NCBI GenBank assembly: GCA_900538555.1
Contig: UPYI01000001.1
Span: 62,001 to 126,000 of the forward strand
DNA from: an uncultured Porphyromonadaceae bacterium
Lineage (GTDB): Bacteria > Bacteroidota > Bacteroidia > Bacteroidales > Barnesiellaceae
Direction: 5' to 3'
DNA length: 64,000 nucleotides
Positions 42,422 to 52,270 of this stretch are shown piece by piece. Made by a program: the position numbers and the translations under genes. Below the pieces are notes generated by a model. The model did not search any database and had not been told where the DNA came from. It saw nothing but the letters and a program-made list of their open reading frames with translations. Numbering within the stretch: the first letter of the stretch is position 1; every line of letters starts with the position of its first letter.

Positions 42422-44644
42422 TCACAAAAGATTAAATTCGGCTTTTGCCGCCTGTTCGGAATCGTGCCCGATAAAGAGATGGAATTCTCCCGGTTCGGAG
42501 ATGAATTGTTTTTTATCGTTCCAGAATCTCAGATCGGGTTCGGTGATTTCGAAAACCACCTCTTCGGATTGTCCGGGTTTAAGCGTTATCTGCCGGAAGT
42601 TTTTCAGTTCTTTTACCGGACGTGTAACCGAAGCCACCACATCGCGGATATAGAGTTGTACGGTTTCCGTACCGGTATATTTGCCGGTATTCTTCACCGT
42701 CACCCGTGCCGTCAGTTTTCCGTCCGCATCCAAGCTGTTGCTGTCGAGCGTAATATCGGAATATTCGAACGTGGTATATGACAGTCCGTAGCCGAACGGA
42801 TAGAGCGGTTTGACCGGCGTATCGAGATAGCGCGATACAAAGACATCGGTAGAGTGACGCATCGGACGTCCCGTGTGTTTGTGGTTGTAGAAAATAGGTA
42901 CTTGTCCGACCGCATAGGGGAACGAAACCGTGAGGCGTCCCTGCGGATTGAACTTGCCGAACAATACGTCAGCCAATGCCGGACCTGCCTGTATGCCGGG
43001 GAACCACGATTCCAGAATAGCCGGAATGTTTTGGGCTGCCCACGGTATTGCTACCGGACGTCCGTTGAAAAGTACCAGCACAATAGGTTTGCCCAATGCT
43101 TTCAGTTCTTTGAGCAGTTCTTCCTGCACACCGGGCAGCGTGATGTCGCCCCGACAAGATGCCTCGCCGCTCATTTTGGCAGCTTCGCCCATCGTCGCAA
43201 TAATCACATCGCAGCGGCGTGCGGCATCCAATGCGGCAGCAAAACCCTCGCGGCTGTCGGAATTTATATCACATCCCTTTTCGTAGACCAGGTCGATTTT
43301 CTTGCCGTATTTTTTCTGCATCGTTTCCCAGAAAGTGACCGCATCGTTCGGGTCGCCGCTCTTCGACCAGCTACCCATCATATCGGCTTTCGAATCTGCC
43401 AACGGACCGATTATCGCGATCGAGCCGGTTTTCTCGGAAAGAGGCAACAGGTTGTTTTCGTTTTTCAGCAGTACCATCGACTTGCAAGCGGCTTCTTTTG
43501 CCAAAGCGATGAACTTTTTGTTCAGGATCACTTCTTTCTCGCGTTTTTCACTGCAATAGCGGTAGGGATCGTCCATGATACCTACGGCATATTTCATGCG
43601 CAGGATTTTGCGGACCGAATTGTCGATCGCTTCTTCCGATACCTTACCTTCGGCAACGAGTTCTTTCATGTGGTTCAGGTAAGCCACCGACTCCATGTCC
43701 ATATCCACACCGGCATTGAACGCCCGTTCGCCGGCTTCTTTCAGATTGCGGGCATGACCGTGTGCCGCTACTTCACGCACCGAAGCCCAGTCGGAAACGA
43801 CAAAGCCTTCGAAGCCCCACTCCTTACGCAATACATCCTGCAACAGATAGGGATTGGCAGAGGTAGGCACACCGTTCAGTTCGTGGAATCCGCTCATGAA
43901 GGTGGTGACGCCGCTTTCCACCGCCGCTTTGAACGGAGGCAGATAGATGTTGCGCAATACGACATCGCTCATATCGGCAGTATTGTAATCGCGTCCGGCT
44001 TCGGCTGCTCCATAACCGGCAAAGTGTTTGGCACACGCCATTACGGTATTGATGTCTTTCAGATCCTCGCCCTGATAGCCTTCGACTTTGGCTTTTGCCA
44101 CCTGCGAACAAAGGTAGGGATCCTCACCGGCTCCCTCCATGATCCGCCCCCAGCGGGCATCACGGCAAATATCCACCATCGGAGCAAACGTCCAATGAAT
44201 ACCTACCGCCGTAGCTTCGGCAGCCGAGGCTTGCGCCGTACGTTTCATCAGATCCATATCCCAACTCGCAGCTTCCGCCAGCGGAATCGGGAACATGGTG
44301 CGATAGCCATGTATCACATCGAAGCCGATCAGCAAGGGTATGCCGAGACGGCTTTCTTCAACCGCCATGCGCTGGGTTTCGCGTGTACGCTCCGCTCCTA
44401 CCACATTGAGTACAGAGCCGACCAACCCTTTTTTGATAAATTCGCTGCCGTCGCCACGTCGGGTTACCGGACCTGTCGGATTCATCGTTCCGGCAAACTG
44501 ATTCAACTGTCCGATCTTCTCGTCGAGAGTCATCTGTTGCAACAGCGCATCTATTTTACGTTCGGTCTCCTCCGAAATATTCCGGGCATTTCCGATACCT
44601 ATACAAGCACAGCAGATAGCGGCTAACAAAAATTTTTTCTTCAT
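42422..44644 (-). CDS. bglX: GH3-family beta-glucosidase
   Basis: 740 residues, full length for the BglX type. Signal peptide ends GIGNA (periplasmic). (Beta/alpha)8 domain with the nucleophile Asp285 in GFVVSDWASV, KHFAGYGAAEAGRDY substrate motif and the second domain (SIAIIGPLADSKADMMGSW), finishing with the fibronectin III-like domain (TVKNTGKYTGTETVQLYIRD). Removes terminal beta-glucose from oligosaccharides made by the GH16 and GH81 enzymes. Start at 44644 fits the signal peptide. Gap to the preceding gene 13 bp, to the next 2 bp: same operon. Symbol by family resemblance. Confidence 0.93.
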   Translation of the reverse strand: MKKKFLLAAICCACIGIGNARNISEETERKIDALLQQMTLDEKIGQLNQFAGTMNPTGPVTRRGDGSEFIKKGLVGSVLNVVGAERTRETQRMAVEESRLGIPLLIGFDVIHGYRTMFPIPLAEAASWDMDLMKRTAQASAAEATAVGIHWTFAPMVDICRDARWGRIMEGAGEDPYLCSQVAKAKVEGYQGEDLKDINTVMACAKHFAGYGAAEAGRDYNTADMSDVVLRNIYLPPFKAAVESGVTTFMSGFHELNGVPTSANPYLLQDVLRKEWGFEGFVVSDWASVREVAAHGHARNLKEAGERAFNAGVDMDMESVAYLNHMKELVAEGKVSEEAIDNSVRKILRMKYAVGIMDDPYRYCSEKREKEVILNKKFIALAKEAACKSMVLLKNENNLLPLSEKTGSIAIIGPLADSKADMMGSWSKSGDPNDAVTFWETMQKKYGKKIDLVYEKGCDINSDSREGFAAALDAARRCDVIIATMGEAAKMSGEASCRGDITLPGVQEELLKELKALGKPIVLVLFNGRPVAIPWAAQNIPAILESWFPGIQAGPALADVLFGKFNPQGRLTVSFPYAVGQVPIFYNHKHTGRPMRHSTDVFVSRYLDTPVKPLYPFGYGLSYTTFEYSDITLDSNSLDADGKLTARVTVKNTGKYTGTETVQLYIRDVVASVTRPVKELKNFRQITLKPGQSEEVVFEITEPDLRFWNDKKQFISEPGEFHLFIGHDSEQAAKAEFNLL

Positions 44645-44657
44645 CTGTCGTATTGAT

Positions 44658-47480
44658 TTATTCTTTCGATAATTTAAATAATTCTCCTTCCTGTACATTT
44701 CCGTTCACGTCGATACCGGTCACTCGCAGATATACATTCTCCACGCCTTCGGGCAACGGAATGGAAAATTCAAACGGGTAATGGGCATCGTTCATCATCT
44801 TGAATTTTCCGTTGTCGAAACGATAGAGCAAATTGACTTCACGGAATACGGAATCGTCGTCGCGCAAGAAGAGATAAGCCCGTTTCAATCCCTCGCCCAT
44901 GTTGAGCCACAACGCCGACATATCGCCGAATTCGGAATAGAAACTGTCGTTCTTCCACCCTTCTCCTTTCCGGGCAAAGGCTTGCTGGAAATCGGACTGT
45001 ACGGGGCATTCGCGAACGACCAGCGCAGTAATGCCTTTGGGCGACACGGTGATCTCGCATTTGCCGTCCACTACCGGCAGATCGGCTACCCGCCGGTTGT
45101 CGCGCCATACCTCGGCAACAACCCGTTTGCCCCGCAAAGCCGCCAGCCGTTCGGTGTCGAGCGTCACAGCTGTCGTCACCTCTTCTGCCGACTGGTTCAT
45201 CCATGCGATATAGAACGCATCGTCGCCACGTGCCGACAGGTAATTCAGTTCGACATTCTCGCTTGCGGCAATGCCCGCCGGCATCCAGAGCCATACATTC
45301 TTATCGCCGTAGAAACGTCCGGGAGCATGTCCGTAAAACTTGTTTTGCAGATACCCGTAGCCTTCGATATGTTTCGAAGGGAATGCTATTTTCTCATCGG
45401 ACTTGTCGAAAGCATCCGTTACCAGATAGTCTATCAGAATAGAGATATGCGGGAACGGGTGGTTGTAATGGAACGAAGTCGCGCTGATTTCGTTGTGCCA
45501 GTGCATCGGGAAGTCGATCTGCTCGTATGCCGTATTCCGCTCGGTATTGATGTGATAACCGGGGAAGTTGCGGTAGCGTCCGACCACTGCCGAACGGGCT
45601 ATATCACGCAGGAATGTATCGCCGGTATAATGGGCAATCCGCAAAAAATACGGAGCATGGTGAGCCATGAATACGGCACGGTGTCCGATTCCGGTCGTCG
45701 AGGATTCGGCGGTAAGCCCGATTTCGGACAAACGCCATGCTTCCACCGTCTCTTCGGGAGCGGACTGTTGCGGTATCCCCCGCGATTTCAGATACCAGTA
45801 CCACGGGGCTTTCCCGTCTTTGTTTACCAGAATACTGTCTGCCGGAATTTCCGGACACATCCAAACGAACATGGCATAATAACGGGCAGCCTTGTGTGCG
45901 GCTTCCAGATATACCGGATCGTGTGTCTCTTCATACAACTCCAACAAAGATATGTATTTCGGCGCATAAGTAATCCAGAAAAATTCCGATTTCAAACCGG
46001 TTCTGGGCGTATCTATATTGTTCTTGACATAAAAATTGCCGCCACGCACCGCCCAGTCCAGATAGGCTTTGTCGCCGGTAGCCCGGTACAGTTCCAGACA
46101 GTCGTTCCACAATCCGCGTCCGTGCTGCCGTTTCTCGGGTGCAGCGTAGCGATAGAACTTGTCTTCCGTCCAATCGAGCAGGAACGAAGAGGTATGTCCC
46201 GTCAGATCGTAAAGCCCTGCCAGTTCGGATACCGGGGCACAAGGTCTGCCCAATTTCCGCGACGGACGTTGCACCTTCTGCGTGGTATCGAGGCAAAACA
46301 GCGTATTGTCGCGCGACAGCATATACTCCATAACCGGATATGCCCGGCGTTCGAAAAGGTCGCGGTTGTCGGTAACCAATGCGATAGAGAGCGGATGCAA
46401 CGAACTGACATTCTTGGTAGAACCCGGTACATCGGTCGAATAGGAACATCCGCGCAAACTGTCGATAAAGTTGCTGTACGGTGTCAGGGTATATTCCACC
46501 ATGCGGTCCATCGTGCGATTGACCGACGATATTTCATTGCGGCGGTAATCGCGGAACCCGAATGCACGCCGCGCCGCACTTTCGTAGGTATGTTGCACAT
46601 CTTCGTCGGAAACGACCAACCGCATGGTTGCCGAGAATGGTTCGCCGGCTTTCATATCGGAATTCAGATGCCCCAACACGGGAGCGATAAATGCGGACTG
46701 TACTTGCCCGGAGAGATTGCGCAAAGCAACGCCGAAACGGTTGTTGTCGCGTGTCGGCAGCGGCTGGAAAGGTATCTCCCGGCTATCTGCCATAACACCG
46801 ACCGTCTTTCCACGGACAGTCGCCAACGTTGCCGGCAGAGAACACTGGAATGCCAATGTGAGGTAGCTTTGTTGCGGGAAACGCATCTCCTGCCACACCA
46901 TCGGCTGCCAGATTTCCGATACTTCGTTCAGACCGAATACCGGCGCACCGGTATAGGCAATCGAAAAATATCCGTCGCGTTCGGGGGTAAACGTATAAGT
47001 AATGGCGGGATAAGGAAGCGAATCGGTAAATACTTCCGCCCGCAGGGTTCCGTATGTCTCCGCTACCGCTTCGATGACAATGGTCTCTTTTTCTTTCTTT
47101 ACCGAACGGCATACGAACGGAATGCGCTCGCCGGCATACCACAAATCGGCGGTACGTCTCGTCCGGGCTTTACCGGCGGCATCGTCAATCCCGTCGCCGC
47201 CCCGGGCTTTGTTCGAAGCCCGTTCCTTAAATATTTTTTCGTCCGGAAGATTCCGCACATTCCAAGTGGGTGCGAAATAGTTGCAGTCCGACAGATTCTT
47301 CAATTGCATATTCGGATCCTTGTCGGTGTAAAGCAACGTAAAGTCGGGCTGGAAACGGAACGAGGTACGTCCCGAATAGACCTCTATGTTTTTCCCTTTC
47401 AATTTCACGCCGCTCTTTTGCGCCGTCATGGACAACGGCGCAACGAGCAGGCAGATTCCTATCAATAGTTTCAGTTTCAT
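44658..47480 (-). CDS. secreted (alpha/alpha)6-like protein, paralogue of the 1267-residue protein
   Basis: 940 residues. Signal peptide ends PLSMTAQ. N-terminal beta region (about 25-300), helical-repeat region (about 300-690: YTLTPYSNFIDSLRGCSYSTD, KYISLLELYEETHDPVYLEAAHKAARY) and C-terminal beta domains. It shares extensive identity with the 19,780 gene product, including MEYMLSRDNTLF, HRAVFMAHHAPYFLRIA and NFPGYHINTERN. No DNRLRE module or T9SS tail here. I do not recognise a numbered family; a lyase or glycosidase acting on the locus substrate is inferred from fold and operon. Conserved His/Asp/Glu in FMAHHAPYFLRI and PEETVEAWRL are candidate active-site residues. Confidence 0.72.
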   Translation of the reverse strand: MKLKLLIGICLLVAPLSMTAQKSGVKLKGKNIEVYSGRTSFRFQPDFTLLYTDKDPNMQLKNLSDCNYFAPTWNVRNLPDEKIFKERASNKARGGDGIDDAAGKARTRRTADLWYAGERIPFVCRSVKKEKETIVIEAVAETYGTLRAEVFTDSLPYPAITYTFTPERDGYFSIAYTGAPVFGLNEVSEIWQPMVWQEMRFPQQSYLTLAFQCSLPATLATVRGKTVGVMADSREIPFQPLPTRDNNRFGVALRNLSGQVQSAFIAPVLGHLNSDMKAGEPFSATMRLVVSDEDVQHTYESAARRAFGFRDYRRNEISSVNRTMDRMVEYTLTPYSNFIDSLRGCSYSTDVPGSTKNVSSLHPLSIALVTDNRDLFERRAYPVMEYMLSRDNTLFCLDTTQKVQRPSRKLGRPCAPVSELAGLYDLTGHTSSFLLDWTEDKFYRYAAPEKRQHGRGLWNDCLELYRATGDKAYLDWAVRGGNFYVKNNIDTPRTGLKSEFFWITYAPKYISLLELYEETHDPVYLEAAHKAARYYAMFVWMCPEIPADSILVNKDGKAPWYWYLKSRGIPQQSAPEETVEAWRLSEIGLTAESSTTGIGHRAVFMAHHAPYFLRIAHYTGDTFLRDIARSAVVGRYRNFPGYHINTERNTAYEQIDFPMHWHNEISATSFHYNHPFPHISILIDYLVTDAFDKSDEKIAFPSKHIEGYGYLQNKFYGHAPGRFYGDKNVWLWMPAGIAASENVELNYLSARGDDAFYIAWMNQSAEEVTTAVTLDTERLAALRGKRVVAEVWRDNRRVADLPVVDGKCEITVSPKGITALVVRECPVQSDFQQAFARKGEGWKNDSFYSEFGDMSALWLNMGEGLKRAYLFLRDDDSVFREVNLLYRFDNGKFKMMNDAHYPFEFSIPLPEGVENVYLRVTGIDVNGNVQEGELFKLSKE

Positions 47481-47526
47481 TGTGTTTCCTTGGTTTATCG
47501 GATTCGGTCAAAAGCCTGTCCTGTTT

Positions 47527-49152
47527 TTAATTTGCCGTATAGCCGGGGTTCTGATTTGCCGGACCTATTGCCGGATTGGCATCGATCTCTTTTTGCGGAA
47601 TAGGCCACAAATAATCACGATTCGGATTGAACACCCGTTTGTCTACAACTACCTTTTCATATACCGGCGGATTGAGTTTTCCTTTGGTAGGATCGTAACC
47701 GATAGCATCGGTCATCACCTCCTCGCCGATCCGCCAACGACGGATATCGGAGATGCGTGTTCCCTCGAACGGGAATTCCACCCGACGTTCGTGACGGATA
47801 ATCTCGATGAGTTTATCGGGCGAAAGTCCTGTACCTTCCACCTCTTCCACTTTCGGCATCATGACATCGGGACGCTGACGCACAGCATCGATTGCCGCAC
47901 GTACCTCGACTTCGTCGTAGGTTCCGGACATAACCGCAGCCTCGGCATACATCAACAGCACATCGGCATAGCGGATCAGAGGTATATTCTGCTCGGAGTT
48001 GTTTTTCTCGCGTTCCTCATAATCGTTCCATTTCCGGATTTTCAACGACGTATGGTTACCCGACGACGGAATAAACACCGCCGGCGAACCGTTGCTTGCC
48101 GGACGTCCGGTCAATGAACGGGGCACCATGATCGAATATTCGAGACGGGGGTCGCGATTCAGGAAAGGCTGAGCCGGATCCCATGTCGGATCTTTTTCGG
48201 GTGCCAGTCCGTTTGTCGTATAATAGGCTTCCGCCAACTGCGCAAGAGGACAATACGAGTTCCACTCCACGACGAAAGTATAGAGCTGATGGCTCAACCC
48301 GTCGGAGAAACGACCTTTGATGTACTGGATGTCGAATACGACCTCACAATTGTTTTCGTACTGCGGCAGGAACAATTCGCGATAATGCGGGTAGATATCG
48401 TACCGCTTCGCACCCGACTCGTCTTTCAGGTCGATAACCTTTTTCAGCACGTCGGCAGCCTCGGCATAGCGGTGGTTATACAGCAGGACTTTCCCCTTTG
48501 CCGCCATAGCCGCCCCTTTCGTGGCACGACCGATATTTTCTTCGTCGTATGCTACAGGCAGACGTTCGATAGCACTGTCGAAATCGTTAAGGATCGTATC
48601 CAATACGATGTCGCGCGATACGCGAGGTCCTTTGTAGCTGACATCTTTCGGCTCAGTGATCAAAGGTACGTCGCCGAAGAAGTCGATCAGATCGGAATAG
48701 AAAAACGCTCTCAGGAAGTAGGCTTCTCCGCGCATCCGTTCTTTCAACGGGCTGTCTTTCGTAGCGTCGGTATAGCAGTTGTCGAGGTATGCCAGCACCA
48801 GATTGGCACGGGCAATGCCCTGATAGCCTTTGGTCCACTTCGCCTGCGGATAATAGCTGGACGCACTGTGCGATCCCTGCCCTATCTCCTGCGTATGCTG
48901 ATAACGGCTGTAATTGTACATATTGTCGGTCATACAATCATAGTCGATCGTATATTCCCGCGCACTGTTCATGGCACGCACGCCGTTGTAGATTCCGTTC
49001 ACCGCCACCAACGCATTCTCTTCGGAGACGAAATAGTTCTCGGGGGTGAGTGTCGTCAAAGGTTCGCGGTTGAGAAAATCATCGGAACAAGAGACGAACG
49101 CCGTCCCTGCCAGCCACAAACCGACTGCTATTTTTATATGGTTAGTCTTCAT
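47527..49152 (-). CDS. SusD/RagB-type surface glycan-binding lipoprotein
   Basis: 541 residues. Lipobox FVSC. N-terminal SDDFLNREPLTTLTPENYF and the TPR-like helices (YFLRAFFYSDLIDFFGDVPLITEP, GAAMAAKGKVLLYNHRYAEAADVLKKVI) are standard for SusD. C-terminal NIPLIRYADVLLMYAEAA, HERRVEFPFEGTRISDIRRW and LWPIPQKEIDANPAIGPANQNPGY are the family finish. It caps the SusC barrel encoded directly upstream (18-bp gap) and captures oligosaccharides for import. Confidence 0.96.
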   Translation of the reverse strand: MKTNHIKIAVGLWLAGTAFVSCSDDFLNREPLTTLTPENYFVSEENALVAVNGIYNGVRAMNSAREYTIDYDCMTDNMYNYSRYQHTQEIGQGSHSASSYYPQAKWTKGYQGIARANLVLAYLDNCYTDATKDSPLKERMRGEAYFLRAFFYSDLIDFFGDVPLITEPKDVSYKGPRVSRDIVLDTILNDFDSAIERLPVAYDEENIGRATKGAAMAAKGKVLLYNHRYAEAADVLKKVIDLKDESGAKRYDIYPHYRELFLPQYENNCEVVFDIQYIKGRFSDGLSHQLYTFVVEWNSYCPLAQLAEAYYTTNGLAPEKDPTWDPAQPFLNRDPRLEYSIMVPRSLTGRPASNGSPAVFIPSSGNHTSLKIRKWNDYEEREKNNSEQNIPLIRYADVLLMYAEAAVMSGTYDEVEVRAAIDAVRQRPDVMMPKVEEVEGTGLSPDKLIEIIRHERRVEFPFEGTRISDIRRWRIGEEVMTDAIGYDPTKGKLNPPVYEKVVVDKRVFNPNRDYLWPIPQKEIDANPAIGPANQNPGYTAN

Positions 49153-49170
49153 ATCGTATCGTTATCAAGG

Positions 49171-52100
49171 TTAGAAACTAATATTTACACCTACGTTATA
49201 CACCCGTACCTGCGGATAAACATCGGACGAGATGTTTTCTGCCGGACGTTCGGGATCCCATCCTTTGAATTTGGAGAAAGTAAACGCATTCTGTACACCG
49301 GCATAGATACGCAGACGGTCTACCCAGATTTTCTTCATCAGATTCTTGGGGAAGGTATAACCTATTTCCACGTTCTTCAAACGCAGGAACGACGCGTCTT
49401 GCAGGTAGTAATTGGAACGCATGGTGAGACGAGCGTTGTCGTTGAACAGACGCGGATGCGTGGTACTCGGATTCTCATAAGTCCAACGGCTGCCTACCAT
49501 CTCTTTCCAAACGTTTCCGTTATCATTGACAAACGGAACGACCATCGCGCCGCAGCTATACAGGTCGCGACCGGCTACGCCGTGGAAGAAGAGGTTGAAG
49601 TCGAATCCTTTGTATTCACCGCCGATATTGAACGAATAGGTGAGATCGGGGAATTGCGTACCGATAATCTTACGGTCGTGGTCCAAGTCGATCGTGCCGT
49701 CGGGAACTCCGTTGGGTCCGCTGATATCCTCGAAGCGAAGGTCACCGGGTTTGGGATTTTCCGCCTGTGTGGGAATACCGGGTTTCAACACATAGTTACG
49801 ATCCTGCACGGGAACATTGGGGTCGCTGTTGTTTTGCCACGTGAAATCGCTTTCCTGAAAGATACCGATCACATTATATCCGTAGAACGAGCCGTAAGGA
49901 TGTCCTTCCGCCGAAATCAATACCGACGTGGAGTTGTCGGTAGTAGCATGGTAGATCGGACCTTGTCCGTTGAGCGACAAAATCTTGTTACGAAGATGCG
50001 ATGCGGTGAACGAAGCATTGAACGTGAAGTCTCTCGTAAATGCTTTCTTGTAGTTGATCATTACCTCGAATCCCTGATTTTCCATCGTTCCGGCATTTTG
50101 ATACGGATTGGCAGGAGAACCCAACGAAAGCGGCAACGGCAGACGCATCAACACATCGTAGGTATATTTATAGAAATAATCTAACGAAATGGTGAAGCTC
50201 TTCAAGAAGCTGAAATCGATACCGACGTTGGTCTGTTCGGTTGTCTCCCATGTGGTGTTCGGGTTGGACAATCCGGCAAGGGCGGCACCCGAAACAATCG
50301 ATCCGCCGAAGTCGTAAGGATAAAGGAAACTGATTTCATCGAAACCGGTATAAGCGGCACCGATGCTTTCATTTCCCAAACGTCCCCAAGAGAGACGCAG
50401 TTTCAGGTTATCGACAAAACGTGTACGATCGGCATTTTTAAAGAAAGGTTCTTCGGAAATACGCCATCCTGCCGATACGGAGGGGAAATATCCCCACTTG
50501 TTGTTCCGGAAACGCGACGAACCGTCGGCACGGAAATTCACCTCGAACATATACCGGTCGAGCAAGGTATAGCCCACACGACCGAATGCGGAGAGCAATG
50601 TGCGTTCCGACTGGGTATCGCGGTTGGCTTGCGTAGAGGAACTACCGTGTACCAACGACGGTACGAATGTGGTATAGTCGTCGCGACGGGCATATTCTGT
50701 CGCATACTCGAATTTGTATTGCGAATAACCGATCATGGCATTGATACGGTGTTTACGGTCGATCACCGTATTGTAACGGGCTATCGCCTCGGCAGTCGTA
50801 GAGAACGAACTAGTGTTGGTCACCTCGTAATATGATTTCTGTTTCGATTGCGAATCGCCGTACAAGTCGCTGGCAGTGTACAACGGCGGAGCGAATACAC
50901 GACGTTTCGCATCACCATAGTTCACATTCAAAGCTCCGCTCAACTGGAATCCCTTGAACAGGTTCAAGTTGATCTGCGCACGGCCGTTGATCGCATTGTT
51001 GTTCGTCCAGCTGCCGCCACCCAACTCTTTTTGGGCATAGTACATACCGTAATATCCGTACAACCCGTTTTGTGCGCGGAACACGCTGACCGGTCCCGAA
51101 CGATGCACGTTGTTGATCACCGTATTGGAGCTGACCGTATATTCGTCGCGGTTGCGGCGCGATCCGGAAAGATTCAATTTGAAGTTGATAATTTTATTTT
51201 TAGAGGTAGCATCCAGACTGGTACGGAACGTATATTTCTCGACCGAAGTTCCACGCAACACACCGTCCTGACTCGAATAGCCCAACGAGGCAGATCCTTT
51301 CAGATATTTCGTACCACCCGAAAAGTTCATGTAATGGTCGTGCTGCGGTGCTACCCTGAAAAATTCATCGTAATAGTTAGTCGCCACTTTCGTGCCGTTC
51401 AGGTATTCCTGACGCACCGTTTCCAACGCATCGGCTTGCGCTTTCTGTCCGTTATACGTCAGCATTTCCTGCTTCAAGTCGATCCATGTATATACATCGA
51501 CCGGCTCGGGCATAGAGGTAGCCTGCTGCATACCGAAGTTGTAACCGTAGGTCACTTTCAGTCTGCCTTCCGATCCGCTTTTCGTAGTGATCAAGACAAC
51601 ACCTGCCGCCGCACGCGATCCGTATATGGCAGCCGAGGAGGCATCCTTCAAAACCGAAATGCTTTCAATATCCTTCGGATTCACTTCATTGATGTCGCCT
51701 TCGATTCCGTCGATCAACACCAACGGTTCGTTATTGTTTTCGATAGAACTGATACCGCGGATACGTATCTGTCCGTGGTCATTTCCCGGTTCGCCCGAAG
51801 TCTGAACGACATCGACACCAGCCACCTGCCCCTGCAATGCCATACTGGTATTGGTCAGCGGGCGAGTTTCCAACTCTTTCATCGACAGGTTTTCGACCGC
51901 ACCGAGCAAATTCACTTTTTTCTGTGTGCCGTAACCTACGGCTACGACTTCTTCCAATCCGATTACATCGGGCACCATCTTTACACTTACCGGCTTACGG
52001 TCCTGTACATTTACCGTCTGCGTAGAATAACCGATAAACGAAAATGAGAGTTCCTTATCGTCCGAAGCCAATGTAATCACAAACTTACCGTCCATATTGG

Positions 52101-52251
52101 TAAGCGTACCTTTGTTCGTACCTTTTACCGTTACCGATACACCCGGCAGCGGTTCTCCGGTTTCGTCGGATACCGTGCCTTCGACTTTTGTCTGCGCCAG
52201 CAACAGCAGGGGCATCAAAACATAGGCTAACGTGAAGATGTATTTTTTCAT
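49171..52251 (-). CDS. SusC/RagA-type TonB-dependent outer-membrane transporter
   Basis: 1026 residues. Signal peptide ends LLLLAQ, then a carboxypeptidase-regulatory-like domain (TKVEGTVSDETGEPLPGVSV), the SusC box GYGTQKKVNLLGAVENLS, plug domain with RIRGISSIENNNEPLVLIDG and VLKDASSAAIYGSRAAAGVVLITTK, and a 22-strand barrel ending in aromatic F. Imports oligosaccharides with SusD using TonB energy. 19 bp after the FAD oxidoreductase gene and 18 bp before SusD; part of the long operon. Confidence 0.97.
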   Translation of the reverse strand: MKKYIFTLAYVLMPLLLLAQTKVEGTVSDETGEPLPGVSVTVKGTNKGTLTNMDGKFVITLASDDKELSFSFIGYSTQTVNVQDRKPVSVKMVPDVIGLEEVVAVGYGTQKKVNLLGAVENLSMKELETRPLTNTSMALQGQVAGVDVVQTSGEPGNDHGQIRIRGISSIENNNEPLVLIDGIEGDINEVNPKDIESISVLKDASSAAIYGSRAAAGVVLITTKSGSEGRLKVTYGYNFGMQQATSMPEPVDVYTWIDLKQEMLTYNGQKAQADALETVRQEYLNGTKVATNYYDEFFRVAPQHDHYMNFSGGTKYLKGSASLGYSSQDGVLRGTSVEKYTFRTSLDATSKNKIINFKLNLSGSRRNRDEYTVSSNTVINNVHRSGPVSVFRAQNGLYGYYGMYYAQKELGGGSWTNNNAINGRAQINLNLFKGFQLSGALNVNYGDAKRRVFAPPLYTASDLYGDSQSKQKSYYEVTNTSSFSTTAEAIARYNTVIDRKHRINAMIGYSQYKFEYATEYARRDDYTTFVPSLVHGSSSTQANRDTQSERTLLSAFGRVGYTLLDRYMFEVNFRADGSSRFRNNKWGYFPSVSAGWRISEEPFFKNADRTRFVDNLKLRLSWGRLGNESIGAAYTGFDEISFLYPYDFGGSIVSGAALAGLSNPNTTWETTEQTNVGIDFSFLKSFTISLDYFYKYTYDVLMRLPLPLSLGSPANPYQNAGTMENQGFEVMINYKKAFTRDFTFNASFTASHLRNKILSLNGQGPIYHATTDNSTSVLISAEGHPYGSFYGYNVIGIFQESDFTWQNNSDPNVPVQDRNYVLKPGIPTQAENPKPGDLRFEDISGPNGVPDGTIDLDHDRKIIGTQFPDLTYSFNIGGEYKGFDFNLFFHGVAGRDLYSCGAMVVPFVNDNGNVWKEMVGSRWTYENPSTTHPRLFNDNARLTMRSNYYLQDASFLRLKNVEIGYTFPKNLMKKIWVDRLRIYAGVQNAFTFSKFKGWDPERPAENISSDVYPQVRVYNVGVNISF

Positions 52252-52270
52252 GTGTTATATGTTTTTTGAT

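Noticed and set aside
44781..47468. Long plus-strand open frame opposite the 940-residue secreted protein
   Set aside because: Antisense of a gene with a signal peptide and a clear paralogue; the frame has no signal, domain or promoter.
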